DNA from: Methylotenera oryzisoli
Lineage (GTDB): Bacteria; Pseudomonadota; Gammaproteobacteria; Burkholderiales; Methylophilaceae
Assembly (NCBI GenBank): GCA_945907735.1
Contig: CAMDTL010000007.1
Span: forward strand, 1 to 64,000
Reading direction: 5' to 3'
DNA length: 64,000 bases
Position numbers and translations under genes: made by a program. The notes below the pieces were generated by a model that was not told the DNA's origin, searched no databases, and saw only the letters and a program-made list of their open reading frames with translations. Shown here piece after piece: positions 30,567 to 40,993 of this stretch; position 1 is the first letter of the stretch; every line of letters begins with the position of its first letter.

Positions 30567-30670
30567 GGTTGAATTAAATCACAGTTTGCGCCTCGCTAAA
30601 AGTGCTAACTTGGAGCAAGCCACAATTGCAGCTATTCCACCCGCGCTAATTCAGGCAAAATAGCAATATC

Positions 30671-31693
30671 TTGGATAAACGCGCGCAAATTCTGCTTAAA
30701 ACGCTAGTGGAACATTACATTAGTGATGGTCAGCCGATAGGTTCGCGTACTTTATTGCAGCACAGTGGTTTAGATGTCAGCGCCGCGACGATACGCAATG
30801 TGATGTCGGATTTGGAGCATTTGGGCTTTATCACCAGCCCACACACTTCGGCTGGGCGCATCCCCACGCAAAAAGGTTATCGGCTTTTTGTCGATACTTT
30901 ACTCACGGTGCAGCCACTAAAGAACCAACAAATTCAACAACTTAAAATCGGATTGTCTTCACCCAACCAAAACGAGCTGATTGCAAGCGCGGCGGATATG
31001 CTATCGCAACTGACTCAATTTGCTGGATTGGTGATGATTCCCAAACGCAAAACCTTAAGTTTTAAACATTTGGAGTTTTTACCGCTGAATGGAAAAAGAA
31101 TTCTGGTGATTATTGTCACATCTGACGGCAACGTGCAAAACCGCATTATTTTGACCGAAAAACCTTATTCCGTCGGCGAATTGACGCAAGCCAGCAATTA
31201 TTTTAATGCCAATTTTTCTGGCCAAACCTTTGAAGAAGTGCAACAAAAGCTACATTTAGAACTCAAACAAATGCAAACTGACATGAAAAAACTAATGGCT
31301 GATGCCATGGATGCTAATATTCATGCTGGTGCTGGCACCAGTTCTAAAGAAGGCGTTATTATCGCAGGTGAACGTAATTTGCTGAATATTGACGAGCTTT
31401 CCACCAACGTCAACAGCCTGCGTAAACTGTTCGAAGTTTTTGACCGCAGGACCTCACTGATGCAATTATTAGACAATAGCCAACGCGCTGAAGGCATCCA
31501 AATTTTTATTGGCGGCGAAAGCGGTTATTTGCCGCTGGATGAATGTAGCATGGTCACCGCGCCCTACGAGGCAGATGGCCAAGTGGTCGGCACGCTCGGC
31601 GTCATCGGCCCAACTAGAATGGCCTATGAACGCGTGATTCCGATTGTGGATGTGACCGCGAAATTACTCTCCAACGCATTATCGAATAACTAA
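30671..31693 (+). CDS. hrcA: Heat-inducible transcription repressor HrcA
   Basis: LDKRAQILLKTLVEHYISDGQPIGSRTLLQHSGLDVSAATIRNVMSDLEHLGF; TTG start. Confidence 0.95.
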   Translation: MDKRAQILLKTLVEHYISDGQPIGSRTLLQHSGLDVSAATIRNVMSDLEHLGFITSPHTSAGRIPTQKGYRLFVDTLLTVQPLKNQQIQQLKIGLSSPNQNELIASAADMLSQLTQFAGLVMIPKRKTLSFKHLEFLPLNGKRILVIIVTSDGNVQNRIILTEKPYSVGELTQASNYFNANFSGQTFEEVQQKLHLELKQMQTDMKKLMADAMDANIHAGAGTSSKEGVIIAGERNLLNIDELSTNVNSLRKLFEVFDRRTSLMQLLDNSQRAEGIQIFIGGESGYLPLDECSMVTAPYEADGQVVGTLGVIGPTRMAYERVIPIVDVTAKLLSNALSNN

Positions 31694-31698
31694 ATCTT

Positions 31699-32808
31699 AT
31701 GCGCTATTACAGCCCAGAACCAAAATACAGACACGGTGACCAGCTTAAAGTCGGCATTCTGCTGGCTAATTTAGGCACGCCAGAAGCACCTACTAGCGCG
31801 GCTTTGCGGCCATATCTTAAGCAGTTTTTAAGCGATACGCGCGTGGTAGAAGTTCCACGCGTGATTTGGTGGTTTATTTTAAATTGCGTCATTTTATGGA
31901 CGCGCCCGAAAAAATCGGCCGCAAAATACGCACAAGTGTGGATGAAAGAAGGCTCGCCGCTATTGGTTCACGCACAAAAACAAACACAGCTTTTACGCGG
32001 CTTTTTAGCCCAAAAAATCAAATCGCCATTCGCGGTAGAGCTGGGTATGAGTTACGGTAACCCGAGCATGCAAAGCGCGCTTAAGAAGCTGAAAGCTGCG
32101 CATTGCGACCGCATTTTGGTGTTTCCTCTGTATCCGCAATACGCGGCCAGCAGCACTGGTTCTGCTTTAGATGCGGTGTTTCGCGTATTGCTAAAAACGC
32201 GAAACCAGCCTGCCATTCGCAGCATTCGCCATTATCACAATCACCCTGAATATATCTCAGCATTGGCGCAAAGTGTGCAAAAACATTGGAAAATCAATGG
32301 CGGCAAGCCGACAAAGCTGGTGATGAGTTTTCACGGCGTGCCAAAGTTCCACTTGATGAGCGGCGACCCCTATCACTGCCAATGCCACAAAACAGCACGA
32401 CTTTTGGCAGAAAAACTAGAGCTAAGCAAAGATGAATTTACCGTTGCATTTCAATCGCGCTTTGGTAAGCAAGAATGGCTAAAGCCTTACTTGGCAAGCA
32501 CTTTAGAAGAGTTAGGCAAAGCCAAAATCGCTAGAGTTGATGTCATCTGCCCAGGCTTTAGCAGCGATTGCTTAGAAACGCTGGAGGAAATTGCCATAGA
32601 AGGCAAAGAAATTTTCACCCATGCAGGCGGCGGCGCATACCATTATATTCCCGCGCTGAATGAAAACGATGCTTGGATACACGCCATGACAGCAATTGCA
32701 CTGGAAAACTTACAAGGCTGGGTGAGCGGCGAGTGGGATAATGCGCAAGCCAAAAAAGATGCGGCATTGACCAAGCTCCGCGCACAGGCTTTGGGTGCGA
32801 AAGAATAA
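31699..32808 (+). CDS. hemH: Ferrochelatase
   Basis: KVGILLANLGTPEAPTSAALRPYLKQFLSDTRVVEVPR; SFHGVPKFHL. Confidence 0.96.
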   Translation: MRYYSPEPKYRHGDQLKVGILLANLGTPEAPTSAALRPYLKQFLSDTRVVEVPRVIWWFILNCVILWTRPKKSAAKYAQVWMKEGSPLLVHAQKQTQLLRGFLAQKIKSPFAVELGMSYGNPSMQSALKKLKAAHCDRILVFPLYPQYAASSTGSALDAVFRVLLKTRNQPAIRSIRHYHNHPEYISALAQSVQKHWKINGGKPTKLVMSFHGVPKFHLMSGDPYHCQCHKTARLLAEKLELSKDEFTVAFQSRFGKQEWLKPYLASTLEELGKAKIARVDVICPGFSSDCLETLEEIAIEGKEIFTHAGGGAYHYIPALNENDAWIHAMTAIALENLQGWVSGEWDNAQAKKDAALTKLRAQALGAKE

Positions 32809-32824
32809 GCGTTATAATTCACAC

Positions 32825-33793
32825 ATGATAATTATTACTGGCGGCGCGGGTATGATAGGCTCTATCATCGCTTGGCACTTAAATACTAAACTCGATCGAG
32901 ATGACTTGGTCATTGTTGACCATATCACGCACGAAGCGCAATGGCAAAACTTGGTGCATCGGCATTATATTGAGTATCTAGATAGAGATCAACTATTTGA
33001 TTTTATTGAAGATAATGATGAAGTGGATGCGATTATCCACATGGGTGCCATTAGCGCGACCACCGAGCGCGATTTTAATAAACTGGTTGAAGCCAATATT
33101 CATTACAGCCAAGATTTATGGGGTTGGTGCACAGAAAACAAAGTGCCCTTCTTTTACGCCAGCTCTGCCGCCACTTATGGCGATGGCAGTGCAGGCTACG
33201 ACGACGCTAATATAGACAATCTGCGTCCACTCAATGGTTACGGCTATTCCAAACACTTTTTCGACCAATGGGTGTTGCGCCAAACGCCTGAAAATTCGCC
33301 GCCAAGCTGGGCAGGCTTTAAATTTTTCAATGTCTACGGCCCTAACGAACATCACAAAGAGCGCATGGCCAGCGTGGCTTTTCACACCTTTAACCAGTTT
33401 ACCGAAACTGGCACCATGAAATTATTTAGAGGCACTAAAACAGGTATTAAAGATGGTGAGCAACAACGCGATTTCGTCTATGTAAAAGATTGTGCGGCAA
33501 TTGTCGCGCACTTTTTCCAACATAAAAGTGCCAATGGCATTTACAACGTTGGCACAGGCCAAGCACGTAGCTTTAAAGATTTGAGCGAAAATGTGATGAA
33601 AAGTATGGGCAAAACGCCGCATATTACCTACATTGATATGCCCGAAGATTTACGCGGAAAATACCAATACTTCACCGAAGCCAATATGACCAAACTGCGC
33701 GCGGCTGGGTATTCTACACCATCCACCAGTTTGGAAGACGGTGTAAAAGATTATGTGCAGAATTATTTAATGAAAAGCGATGCGTATTGTTAG
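32825..33793 (+). CDS. hldD: ADP-L-glycero-D-manno-heptose 6-epimerase
   Basis: MIIITGGAGMIGSIIAWHLNTK...; start set to 32825. Confidence 0.95.
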   Translation: MIIITGGAGMIGSIIAWHLNTKLDRDDLVIVDHITHEAQWQNLVHRHYIEYLDRDQLFDFIEDNDEVDAIIHMGAISATTERDFNKLVEANIHYSQDLWGWCTENKVPFFYASSAATYGDGSAGYDDANIDNLRPLNGYGYSKHFFDQWVLRQTPENSPPSWAGFKFFNVYGPNEHHKERMASVAFHTFNQFTETGTMKLFRGTKTGIKDGEQQRDFVYVKDCAAIVAHFFQHKSANGIYNVGTGQARSFKDLSENVMKSMGKTPHITYIDMPEDLRGKYQYFTEANMTKLRAAGYSTPSTSLEDGVKDYVQNYLMKSDAYC

Positions 33794-33812
33794 AAAAGGA
33801 CAGTAGTTGCTA

Positions 33813-34376
33813 ATGAAATACGTTAATTACTTAAGAGGCGAATACACTGCCCACATGAGCATGTTTGAAGCCCTGCCAAGCCTATTTCCACAAATTTCTA
33901 CCGTGGGCGAGTTACTACAAAACTGTATTAAAAACGGCGGGAAAATATTGCTTTGTGGCAACGGCGGTAGCGCGGCGGATAGCCAACATATCGCAGCTGA
34001 AATCGTCGGACGCTTTAAAAAAGAACGTAAAGGCATGCCAGCAATTGCGCTGACAACGGACACCTCAATCTTAACTTCAGTAGGCAACGATTACGGCTAC
34101 GATTACATTTTCGCGCGCCAAGTCGAGGCGCTATGCACACCAAAAGATGTGCTGATTGGCCTGACTACCTCTGGCAACAGTGCGAATGTAGTGCGGGCAA
34201 TTGAGGCCGCCAATGCCATGGGTGCAACGACAATTGGCCTAACTGGCGGCACGGGCGGCAAGCTGAATGCGCTCTGCAAGCACAACATCATCGTGCCGAA
34301 CGATGTTACCGCGCGTATTCAAGAGGCGCATATTTTTATCGGCCACAGTCTGTGTGAAATTATCGAGAGTGATTGA
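33813..34376 (+). CDS. gmhA: Phosphoheptose isomerase
   Basis: [59 protein letters not shown]. Confidence 0.95.
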   Translation: MKYVNYLRGEYTAHMSMFEALPSLFPQISTVGELLQNCIKNGGKILLCGNGGSAADSQHIAAEIVGRFKKERKGMPAIALTTDTSILTSVGNDYGYDYIFARQVEALCTPKDVLIGLTTSGNSANVVRAIEAANAMGATTIGLTGGTGGKLNALCKHNIIVPNDVTARIQEAHIFIGHSLCEIIESD

Positions 34377-35827
34377 TGCTGCAACTGATTGAAACCGTTA
34401 AACAATTTGGGGGGGGATCTAATCGTATTCTAGTCATTGGTGATGTGATGTTAGATCGTTATGTGATGGGCGAAGTCGGTCGCATCTCACCTGAGGCTCC
34501 CGTGCCAGTAGTACTCATCAAAAGTGAAGAAGTGCGCGCAGGCGGCGCGGCCAATGTCGCAGCCAACCTAGCGCTTTTAGGCATTAGCACGCATTTAGTG
34601 GGCTGTGTAGGGGTGGATGCTGAAGCAAAGACGTTAAGTCAATTAATCAAAGCCAGCGGAGTTAAGCCCAATTTAATTGCCAGCAAAGTGCGCCCCACCA
34701 TTGCCAAAACACGCATTTTAGGTGGACACCAGCAAATGCTGCGGTTAGATCAAGAAGACAGCGCAATTTTTTCTGCTGCCGAAAACACCAACTTACTGCA
34801 AGTGATTAAAATAGAGCTGGCCGAAAAACCCAGCGTGGTGATTTTGTCGGATTACGCCAAAGGTTTGCTCAGTGAAACGATTTGCCAGCAAATTATTGCC
34901 CTGTGCCAAACACATAAAACACTTGTTTTAGTGGATCCAAAAGGCTCAGACTACAGCAAATACAAAGGTGCGACCGCACTCACCCCCAACAAAAAAGAAG
35001 CTGCGGAAGCCTGCCATACTAACGGTCAAGACACAGACTTAATCAGCAAAGTCACAGCGCTAAAAACAAAATTGGGTTTAGGTTTTATGGCCGTGACGCT
35101 CGGCGAAGAAGGTATCACGCTCATCGACAAAATCGCGCATCATTTACCCGCCGCTGCACGCCAAGTGTTTGATGTTTCTGGAGCAGGTGATACGGTAATT
35201 GCAACCTTAGCCGCAGGCTTGATGCACGATTTAACTCCATTACAAAGCCTAGAACTCGCCAACATTGCTGCTGGCGTGGTGGTGGGTAAAGTGGGCACGG
35301 CTCCTATTACGCAGGCCGATTTACTAGAAGCGCTCACTGCTAAACAAGGCAATGAACAAGCCCATAAAATCTGCGACCTAGCCGAATTGCTTAGCAAAGT
35401 GGATGTATGGAAAAAAACCAAGCAGAAAATCGTGTTCACCAATGGCTGCTTTGATTTGCTACACGCTGGCCATGTGACTTACTTGGAAGCCGCTAAAAAA
35501 TGTGGTGATAAACTAATTCTTGGCTTAAATACCGATCGCTCGGTGAGCGCGATTAAAGGCCCGACGCGGCCTGTTGTGCACGAAAACGACCGCGCGCGCG
35601 TGCTGGCGGCGCTGGAAAGCGTGGATGCAGTGATTTTATTTGATGAAGACACGCCGCTCAATTTAATCAACGCGATTAAACCAAATATTATCGCCAAAGG
35701 TAGCGATTACGCTGCGAACCAGGTAGTGGGTGGCAAAGAGGTGCAAAGCTGGGACGGCGAAGTCGCGCTGATCGATTTGGTAGAAGGACGCAGCACCAGC
35801 AACATCATTAAAAAAATGAATATTTAA
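34373..35827 (+). CDS. hldE: Bifunctional heptose-7-phosphate kinase / heptose-1-phosphate adenylyltransferase
   Basis: Ribokinase-like [28 protein letters not shown] plus cytidylyltransferase [26 protein letters not shown]. Confidence 0.96.
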   Translation: MMLQLIETVKQFGGGSNRILVIGDVMLDRYVMGEVGRISPEAPVPVVLIKSEEVRAGGAANVAANLALLGISTHLVGCVGVDAEAKTLSQLIKASGVKPNLIASKVRPTIAKTRILGGHQQMLRLDQEDSAIFSAAENTNLLQVIKIELAEKPSVVILSDYAKGLLSETICQQIIALCQTHKTLVLVDPKGSDYSKYKGATALTPNKKEAAEACHTNGQDTDLISKVTALKTKLGLGFMAVTLGEEGITLIDKIAHHLPAAARQVFDVSGAGDTVIATLAAGLMHDLTPLQSLELANIAAGVVVGKVGTAPITQADLLEALTAKQGNEQAHKICDLAELLSKVDVWKKTKQKIVFTNGCFDLLHAGHVTYLEAAKKCGDKLILGLNTDRSVSAIKGPTRPVVHENDRARVLAALESVDAVILFDEDTPLNLINAIKPNIIAKGSDYAANQVVGGKEVQSWDGEVALIDLVEGRSTSNIIKKMNI

Positions 35828-35853
35828 TCCGTGCAAAGGACTATACCCTCACC

Positions 35854-35919
35854 TGTCATGCTGAACTTGATTCAGCATCTCGCCAAACGCTTAGATTGCA
35901 GATCTAGCCCGCAATGACA
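35854..35919 (+). repeat. TGTCAT...ATGACA bipartite dispersed element (shortened copy C)
   Basis: TGTCATGCTGAACTTGATTCAGCATCTCGCC...TTAGATTGCAGATCTAGCCCGCAATGACA. Confidence 0.7.
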
Positions 35920-36966
35920 GATGTTAAAAGTCGCATTTTAGTCCTTGGTCCCGCTTGGGTAGGCGATATGGTGCTGGCACAAAGCTTATTCAAAACCCTA
36001 AAAATCAAGCAGCCAAATTGCAGCATCGATGTCGCCGCACCTGCTTGGACATTGCCGCTGCTGGCACGTATGCCGGAAATCAACGAAGCGATTGCGCTGC
36101 CTTTTAAACATGGCGAATTGGCATTTTTTGAGCGCTTGCGATTTGGCAAAAGCTTAAAAAACAAAGGCTACACGCAAGCCATTATTCTGACCAATTCGTT
36201 TAAATCTGCGTTGCTACCTTGGGCGGCTGGCATCAAAAAGCGCACTGGTTTTTTGGGTGAAATGCGTATTGGTTTAATCAATGATACTCGTCCCTTGGAC
36301 AAAACAAAACTCAAAAAAACCGTGGAGCGTTTTGTGTGTTTGGGGTTAAATAGGGACGAAGCCTTACCAAAAAACATTCCCAACCCTCAATTAAATAGCG
36401 CCCAAGAAGCCGCATGGATATTGGCTTGCAGGCATGGTGTTTTGAATAATAAAAGTAAGATTTTAGGGCTTTGCCCAGGTGCAGAATACGGCGAAGCCAA
36501 ACGCTGGCCAGCCGAATATTACGCTGAAGTGGCGAACCACGCCCTGAAAAATGGCTGGCAAGTGCTACTGTTTGGCGCGTACAAAGATGTGCCAGTGACC
36601 AGTCAGATTAACTATCTCACGCAAAATAAATGCATTGATTTAGTCGGTAAAACCAAATTAGGCGAGGCCATAGATTTGATGTCGATTTGCAACACCGTGA
36701 TTAGTAACGATTCTGGCTTGATGCACATCGCCGCCGCACTGGACAAAAAAGTAATCGCGATTTTTGGCAGTAGCGACCCCTGCCACACGCCACCCATGCA
36801 TCCAGATGCAGTGATAGAATATCTAGGCTTAAGTTGTAGCCCTTGCTTTAAAAGAGAGTGTCCATTAGGTCATCTGAACTGCTTGAAACAAATTCAACCC
36901 GTAAAAATTAGTGCTTACCTAACAAATCGAACCAGTCAAAAAATTAAGGATTCTGTAAGATGCTAG
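35914..36966 (+). CDS. waaF: Lipopolysaccharide heptosyltransferase II (GT9)
   Basis: RILVLGPAWVGDMVLAQSLFKTLKIKQPNCSIDVAAPAWTLPLLARMPEINEAI; SCSPCFKRECPLGHLNCL. Confidence 0.95.
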   Translation: MTDVKSRILVLGPAWVGDMVLAQSLFKTLKIKQPNCSIDVAAPAWTLPLLARMPEINEAIALPFKHGELAFFERLRFGKSLKNKGYTQAIILTNSFKSALLPWAAGIKKRTGFLGEMRIGLINDTRPLDKTKLKKTVERFVCLGLNRDEALPKNIPNPQLNSAQEAAWILACRHGVLNNKSKILGLCPGAEYGEAKRWPAEYYAEVANHALKNGWQVLLFGAYKDVPVTSQINYLTQNKCIDLVGKTKLGEAIDLMSICNTVISNDSGLMHIAAALDKKVIAIFGSSDPCHTPPMHPDAVIEYLGLSCSPCFKRECPLGHLNCLKQIQPVKISAYLTNRTSQKIKDSVRC

Positions 36967-37133
36967 ATATTAAATTATTCAATAATCCAAACTACTGACT
37001 ATGCGTGTTCACGCATTTGGTCGGCTAGCTTTTTTATTTTTCCAAACACACAATGGGTCATTAATCTTACTTACATTGTACTTCTGGCTCCAACATTGCT
37101 TACCATTAAGATAAGTCAAATTAAAAAAATTTT

Positions 37134-37917
37134 GGTCTTAGGAAGTTAAGCACATTTAAAATGGGTGATAACTTACTGAGATGATTGTAAAAATAGATAT
37201 TATCGCCGTTCTAGAATTAGCGAAGCTAAATTTAGGCAGCTTGTTCGGTGTTTTGCGCTTGATTTTACTGCTACTAGCACGGCAGAATTGATTGGTATTT
37301 CAATGCGCTCCGTGAATGCGGTTTATCTCAAGATGCGTGCCCGTACCGCAGAGAGTTGTGAGCTTGAATCGCCTTTGCAAAGTGCGGTAGAAGTTGATGA
37401 ATCTTAATTTTGCGAGCTTTGGGCTTCGCCTAAATGCCTGCTAAAAGCAAATTGGTGCACATCGGGTTAGCGGTAAACGTGGATGTGGTGCTTATGGAAA
37501 AACAATAGTGTTTGGTTTGCTGAAACGTCTCTCAGGGTAAGGTTTATACCGAGATTGTGCCTGATTGCTCTAAACCTACGTTGCAAGGTATTATCCGTAG
37601 GCATGTGGATGCCGGAACTGTCATTCACTCGGATGACTGGCGCGGTTATGATGGGTTGGTGGATATTGGCTTTGATAAACATTTTAGAGTGAACCACGGC
37701 GAGAATGAATTTACTAATGGTGAGCATCATATTAACGGGATTGAGTCTTTTTGGAGTTATGCTAAGCGACGATTGGCAAAGTTTAACGGCGTGGCTAAAC
37801 ACACGTTTTATTTGCACTTGAAAGAAACTGAGTTTCGCTTTAATCATCGTCGTGATAATCTATACCTTAGAACTGCTCAAATTATTAAGAAATATACCGC
37901 TTTAACTTCCTAAGACC
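37134..37917 (+). mobile_element. Degenerate IS1595 (ISXO2-like) insertion sequence
   Basis: Terminal inverted repeats GGTCTTAGGAAGTTAAGC (37134) and GCTTTAACTTCCTAAGACC (ending 37917). Confidence 0.75.
37220..37913 (+). pseudogene. IS1595-family transposase, interrupted by stops/frameshifts
   Basis: FRQLVRCFALDFTATSTAELIGISMRSVNAVYLKMRAR...VEVDES*; 3' ORF TLQGIIRRHVDAGTVIHSDDWRGYDGLVDIGFDKHFRVNHGENEFTNGEHHINGIESFWSYAKRRLAKFNG. Confidence 0.8.
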
Positions 37918-37932
37918 CTTAATTTATTAAAA

Positions 37933-38889
37933 ATGCTAAATTCTTCACAAAAAATAATTGTTAACATCTGTACATTTAAACGCCCAAAAATGCTTAAGTC
38001 CTGTTTAGATTCAGTACTCGCACAACAATTACCAGAGAATTGGCAACTGGAAGTTCATATTGTCGACAATGCTTCAGATTCCACGCTCGCAGAAGACGTG
38101 CAAATATGGGGAACGACTACCCCTGTTCCACTGCGATACTGGATTGAGCCAAGACGCGGCATCCCCTATGCCAGAAATACCGCCTGCGAACAAAGTCTCA
38201 AACATCAAGCAGACTGGGTAGTCTTTATTGACGATGACGAGCTGGCTTGTAAAGGCTGGTTAAATGCTTATGCCAAAGCTGTTTCACAATATACTGCTGA
38301 CGCTTACACTGGACCAGTGAAATACATATTTCCTAGCGATAGCGCTGATTGGCTTGCCAATAAAAACAAATATGGCACGGCTGATGGTGCGAATCAGACG
38401 CGCGCAGCAACAAATAATGTCATGATAGCTAAGCATGTTATATCAACTGATGGAATGAACCTGTCTTTCGATAATCAAATGACCATGACGGGTGGTAGCG
38501 ATAGCGATTTTTTCAAGCGAGTTGTTGCAGATGGCGGGAAAATCGTTTTTGTAAAAAATGCGCTAGTTTCTGAGGAAGTATTGCCAAATCGCATCAGTAT
38601 TTTCTGGCGACTCAAACGCAAACATCGTTCTAGCAGTAACCGCATCTACATCTATATCAAACTTTATGGATTCAAAAGAACCATCTTAATTTCTCTAAAA
38701 AAGTCAGTTGAGCATCTATTACACGGCACAATCGGACTTATTTGCTCGCCCTTATTCTTAGTAGCAGGCAAAAATAAATTCAAAAGGCGCTTTTATCATG
38801 CACTCAGGCATTACGCCGAGCTCAGTGGCATCCTATTCGGCTTATTTGGCAGGCACCCTCAACCTTACCGCGTGACTGATGGCTATTAA
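37933..38889 (+). CDS. Glycosyltransferase family 2 protein
   Basis: KIIVNICTFKRPKMLKSCLDSVLAQQLPENWQLEVHIVDNASD...WVVFIDDDELA. Confidence 0.85.
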   Translation: MLNSSQKIIVNICTFKRPKMLKSCLDSVLAQQLPENWQLEVHIVDNASDSTLAEDVQIWGTTTPVPLRYWIEPRRGIPYARNTACEQSLKHQADWVVFIDDDELACKGWLNAYAKAVSQYTADAYTGPVKYIFPSDSADWLANKNKYGTADGANQTRAATNNVMIAKHVISTDGMNLSFDNQMTMTGGSDSDFFKRVVADGGKIVFVKNALVSEEVLPNRISIFWRLKRKHRSSSNRIYIYIKLYGFKRTILISLKKSVEHLLHGTIGLICSPLFLVAGKNKFKRRFYHALRHYAELSGILFGLFGRHPQPYRVTDGY

Positions 38890-38934
38890 TTGCTCGAATA
38901 AGCATCTGATAGATTTCATCTAGGAGTAACGATT

Positions 38935-39108
38935 TTGATCAAGTTATTTATCGGCTACGACCCAAAAGAAACAGTGACATTCTACGTGATGAGTCACAGT
39001 GTTGTCAGAAATTTGGATAATTTAAAGAAATGCAAATCAGGAAAAATATTGGGAAATTGGCGCAATTTTGCTTGCATTTTAGCAAAACGAATTTTATCGC
39101 GAATCTAG
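38935..39108 (+). pseudogene. Truncated glycosyltransferase N-terminus
   Basis: TTG-initiated LIKLFIGYDPKETVTFYVMSHSVVRNLDN then unrelated tail and stop; resembles the IFIGYDPRE..V.HVLSHSI start of GT8-like proteins. Confidence 0.5.
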
Positions 39109-39586
39109 TCCAATGCCTTGAAGCAAATTCGTTCTTAGTTCATCTGTGCTATTTGGAAAAGCTAAGAAAGTAAAGTAGGCTGATTGTATCGCTTCTACTT
39201 GAATACCTGAGTTGACAACAGCGCGCACCATGCGCGGACCAATGACACAAAGCACACCAAAATGTGCATCATCATCACGAATCTGTTTGGCCGTTTGCGT
39301 GGCATTGGCACCCGTAAACACCATGTATTTATTGGGCTTAAACCGTTTTAGAGTACTCCGATAAGGGACACACGCGAGCATCAAATGCTGACTGTTGTAT
39401 TAAGTCATACCCATGCGAGAATCTTCCAAGATTCTTGGTATGCCTCTCAACGTTAACATCAGAATAAGTTTTTTTAATCGCTTTTATAGTACTGCCTCGC
39501 GTGCTGACGAACACGCCACCCAGCTCACGATAAATCGCCATCAATGCAGGCAGTGCTTGCAACTGTTTAGTAAAATAACTAATCAT
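39094..39586 (-). pseudogene. Frameshifted envelope-glycan gene fragment
   Basis: Two overlapping out-of-phase ORFs (39338..39586 then 39094..39384), both protein-like (YFTKQLQALPALMAIYRELGGVFVSTRGSTIKAIKKTY / KYMVFTGANATQTAKQIRDDDAHFGVLCVIGPRM). Confidence 0.45.
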
Positions 39587-39604
39587 TTTTTAACTCTATA
39601 ATAC

Positions 39605-40927
39605 TTAGCGTCCAATTGGATAATAAGTAAAACCTAATTGTCGCACTAGCTTTGGATCAAACAAGTTACGCCCATCAAATATCACGCTCGACTTAAGATG
39701 TTGCTTGATAGCGTCAAAATCTGGGCTACGAAATTCTTTCCACTCGGTAGCGATTATTAAGGCATCCGCATTTTTTAGCGCTGCCACTTGGTTATTGGTA
39801 AGTGTCACTTTAGTATCCGCAGCGTATATGCGTTTTGCTTCGTGCGTAGCAACTGGATCATAGGCAGTGATGGTTGCTCCAGCGCTCAATAAGCCATGAA
39901 TAAGAAAACGGCTTGGCGCCTCACGCATGTCATCTGTATTCGGCTTAAATGCTAAACCCCAAATTGCAAAATGTTTACCTGCCAGATTCTGACCAAAATG
40001 TTTTTTAATTTTCTTCGTTAACACTTGTTTTTGCACATCATTTGCCGCCTCAACTGCATTTAACACTTTTAAATCGTAGTCGCTATCTTTTCCCATTTTA
40101 ATCAGCGCTTTCACATCCTTAGGAAAACAAGAACCGCCATAACCGCAACCTGCATATAAAAAATCGTAGCCAATACGTGGGTCTGAACCAATGCCTTTGC
40201 GTACCGATTCAATATCCGCGCTTAAAATTTCTGCCAAATTTGCCAGCTCATTCATAAAACTGATGCGCGTCGCCAACATTGCGTTAGCCGCATATTTGGT
40301 CAGTTCAGCCGAGCGCACAGACATCAGCACCAAACGTTCATGATTGCGCTGAAAAGGGGCATACAGTGTGCGCATAATCTCTATGCTTTGCTCATCTTCC
40401 GCGCCGATCACAATGCGGTCTGGCCGCATAAAATCTTCCACTGCAGCACCTTCTTTTAAGAATTCTGGGTTAGAAATTACGCTATAGGGGGCATCAACAT
40501 TACGTTTTGCTAATTGCTCCGCAATGGCAACTTTCACTTTATCAGCAGAGCCAACTGGTACAGTAGACTTATCAACCACCACCTTATAGCTTGTCATGTA
40601 TTTGCCAATATTTTTAGCAGCAGCTAGCACATATTGTAAATCGGCAGCGCCATCTTCATCGGGCGGGGTGCCGACGGCGATAAATTGCACATCGCCAAAT
40701 TCCACCGCTTTTTTAACATCCGTAGTAAATTTTAAACGCCCTGCAGCCACATTGCGGCGCACTATCTCAAGCAGCCCTGGCTCGTGAATCGGAATATCAC
40801 CGCCTTCTAATATTTTAATTTTAGCGGCATCAACATCTAAGCAAAGCACGTTATTGCCCACTTCGGCCATACAGGCTCCACTCACCAATCCCACGTACCC
40901 TGTACCTACAATGGTAATTTTCATCAT
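39605..40927 (-). CDS. ugd: UDP-glucose 6-dehydrogenase
   Basis: [32 protein letters not shown]...[14 protein letters not shown]. Confidence 0.95.
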   Translation of the reverse strand: MMKITIVGTGYVGLVSGACMAEVGNNVLCLDVDAAKIKILEGGDIPIHEPGLLEIVRRNVAAGRLKFTTDVKKAVEFGDVQFIAVGTPPDEDGAADLQYVLAAAKNIGKYMTSYKVVVDKSTVPVGSADKVKVAIAEQLAKRNVDAPYSVISNPEFLKEGAAVEDFMRPDRIVIGAEDEQSIEIMRTLYAPFQRNHERLVLMSVRSAELTKYAANAMLATRISFMNELANLAEILSADIESVRKGIGSDPRIGYDFLYAGCGYGGSCFPKDVKALIKMGKDSDYDLKVLNAVEAANDVQKQVLTKKIKKHFGQNLAGKHFAIWGLAFKPNTDDMREAPSRFLIHGLLSAGATITAYDPVATHEAKRIYAADTKVTLTNNQVAALKNADALIIATEWKEFRSPDFDAIKQHLKSSVIFDGRNLFDPKLVRQLGFTYYPIGR

Positions 40928-40993
40928 CCACTCTTTGAAATACTAATGTTTATTCAGAAATTGATTTTACGTTAACACATACTATATCCATAA

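Noticed and set aside
30590-30615. CIRCE operator upstream of hrcA
   Set aside because: Only one half-site-like sequence (AAAGTGCTAA); the partner TTAGCACTC at 9-nt spacing is missing.
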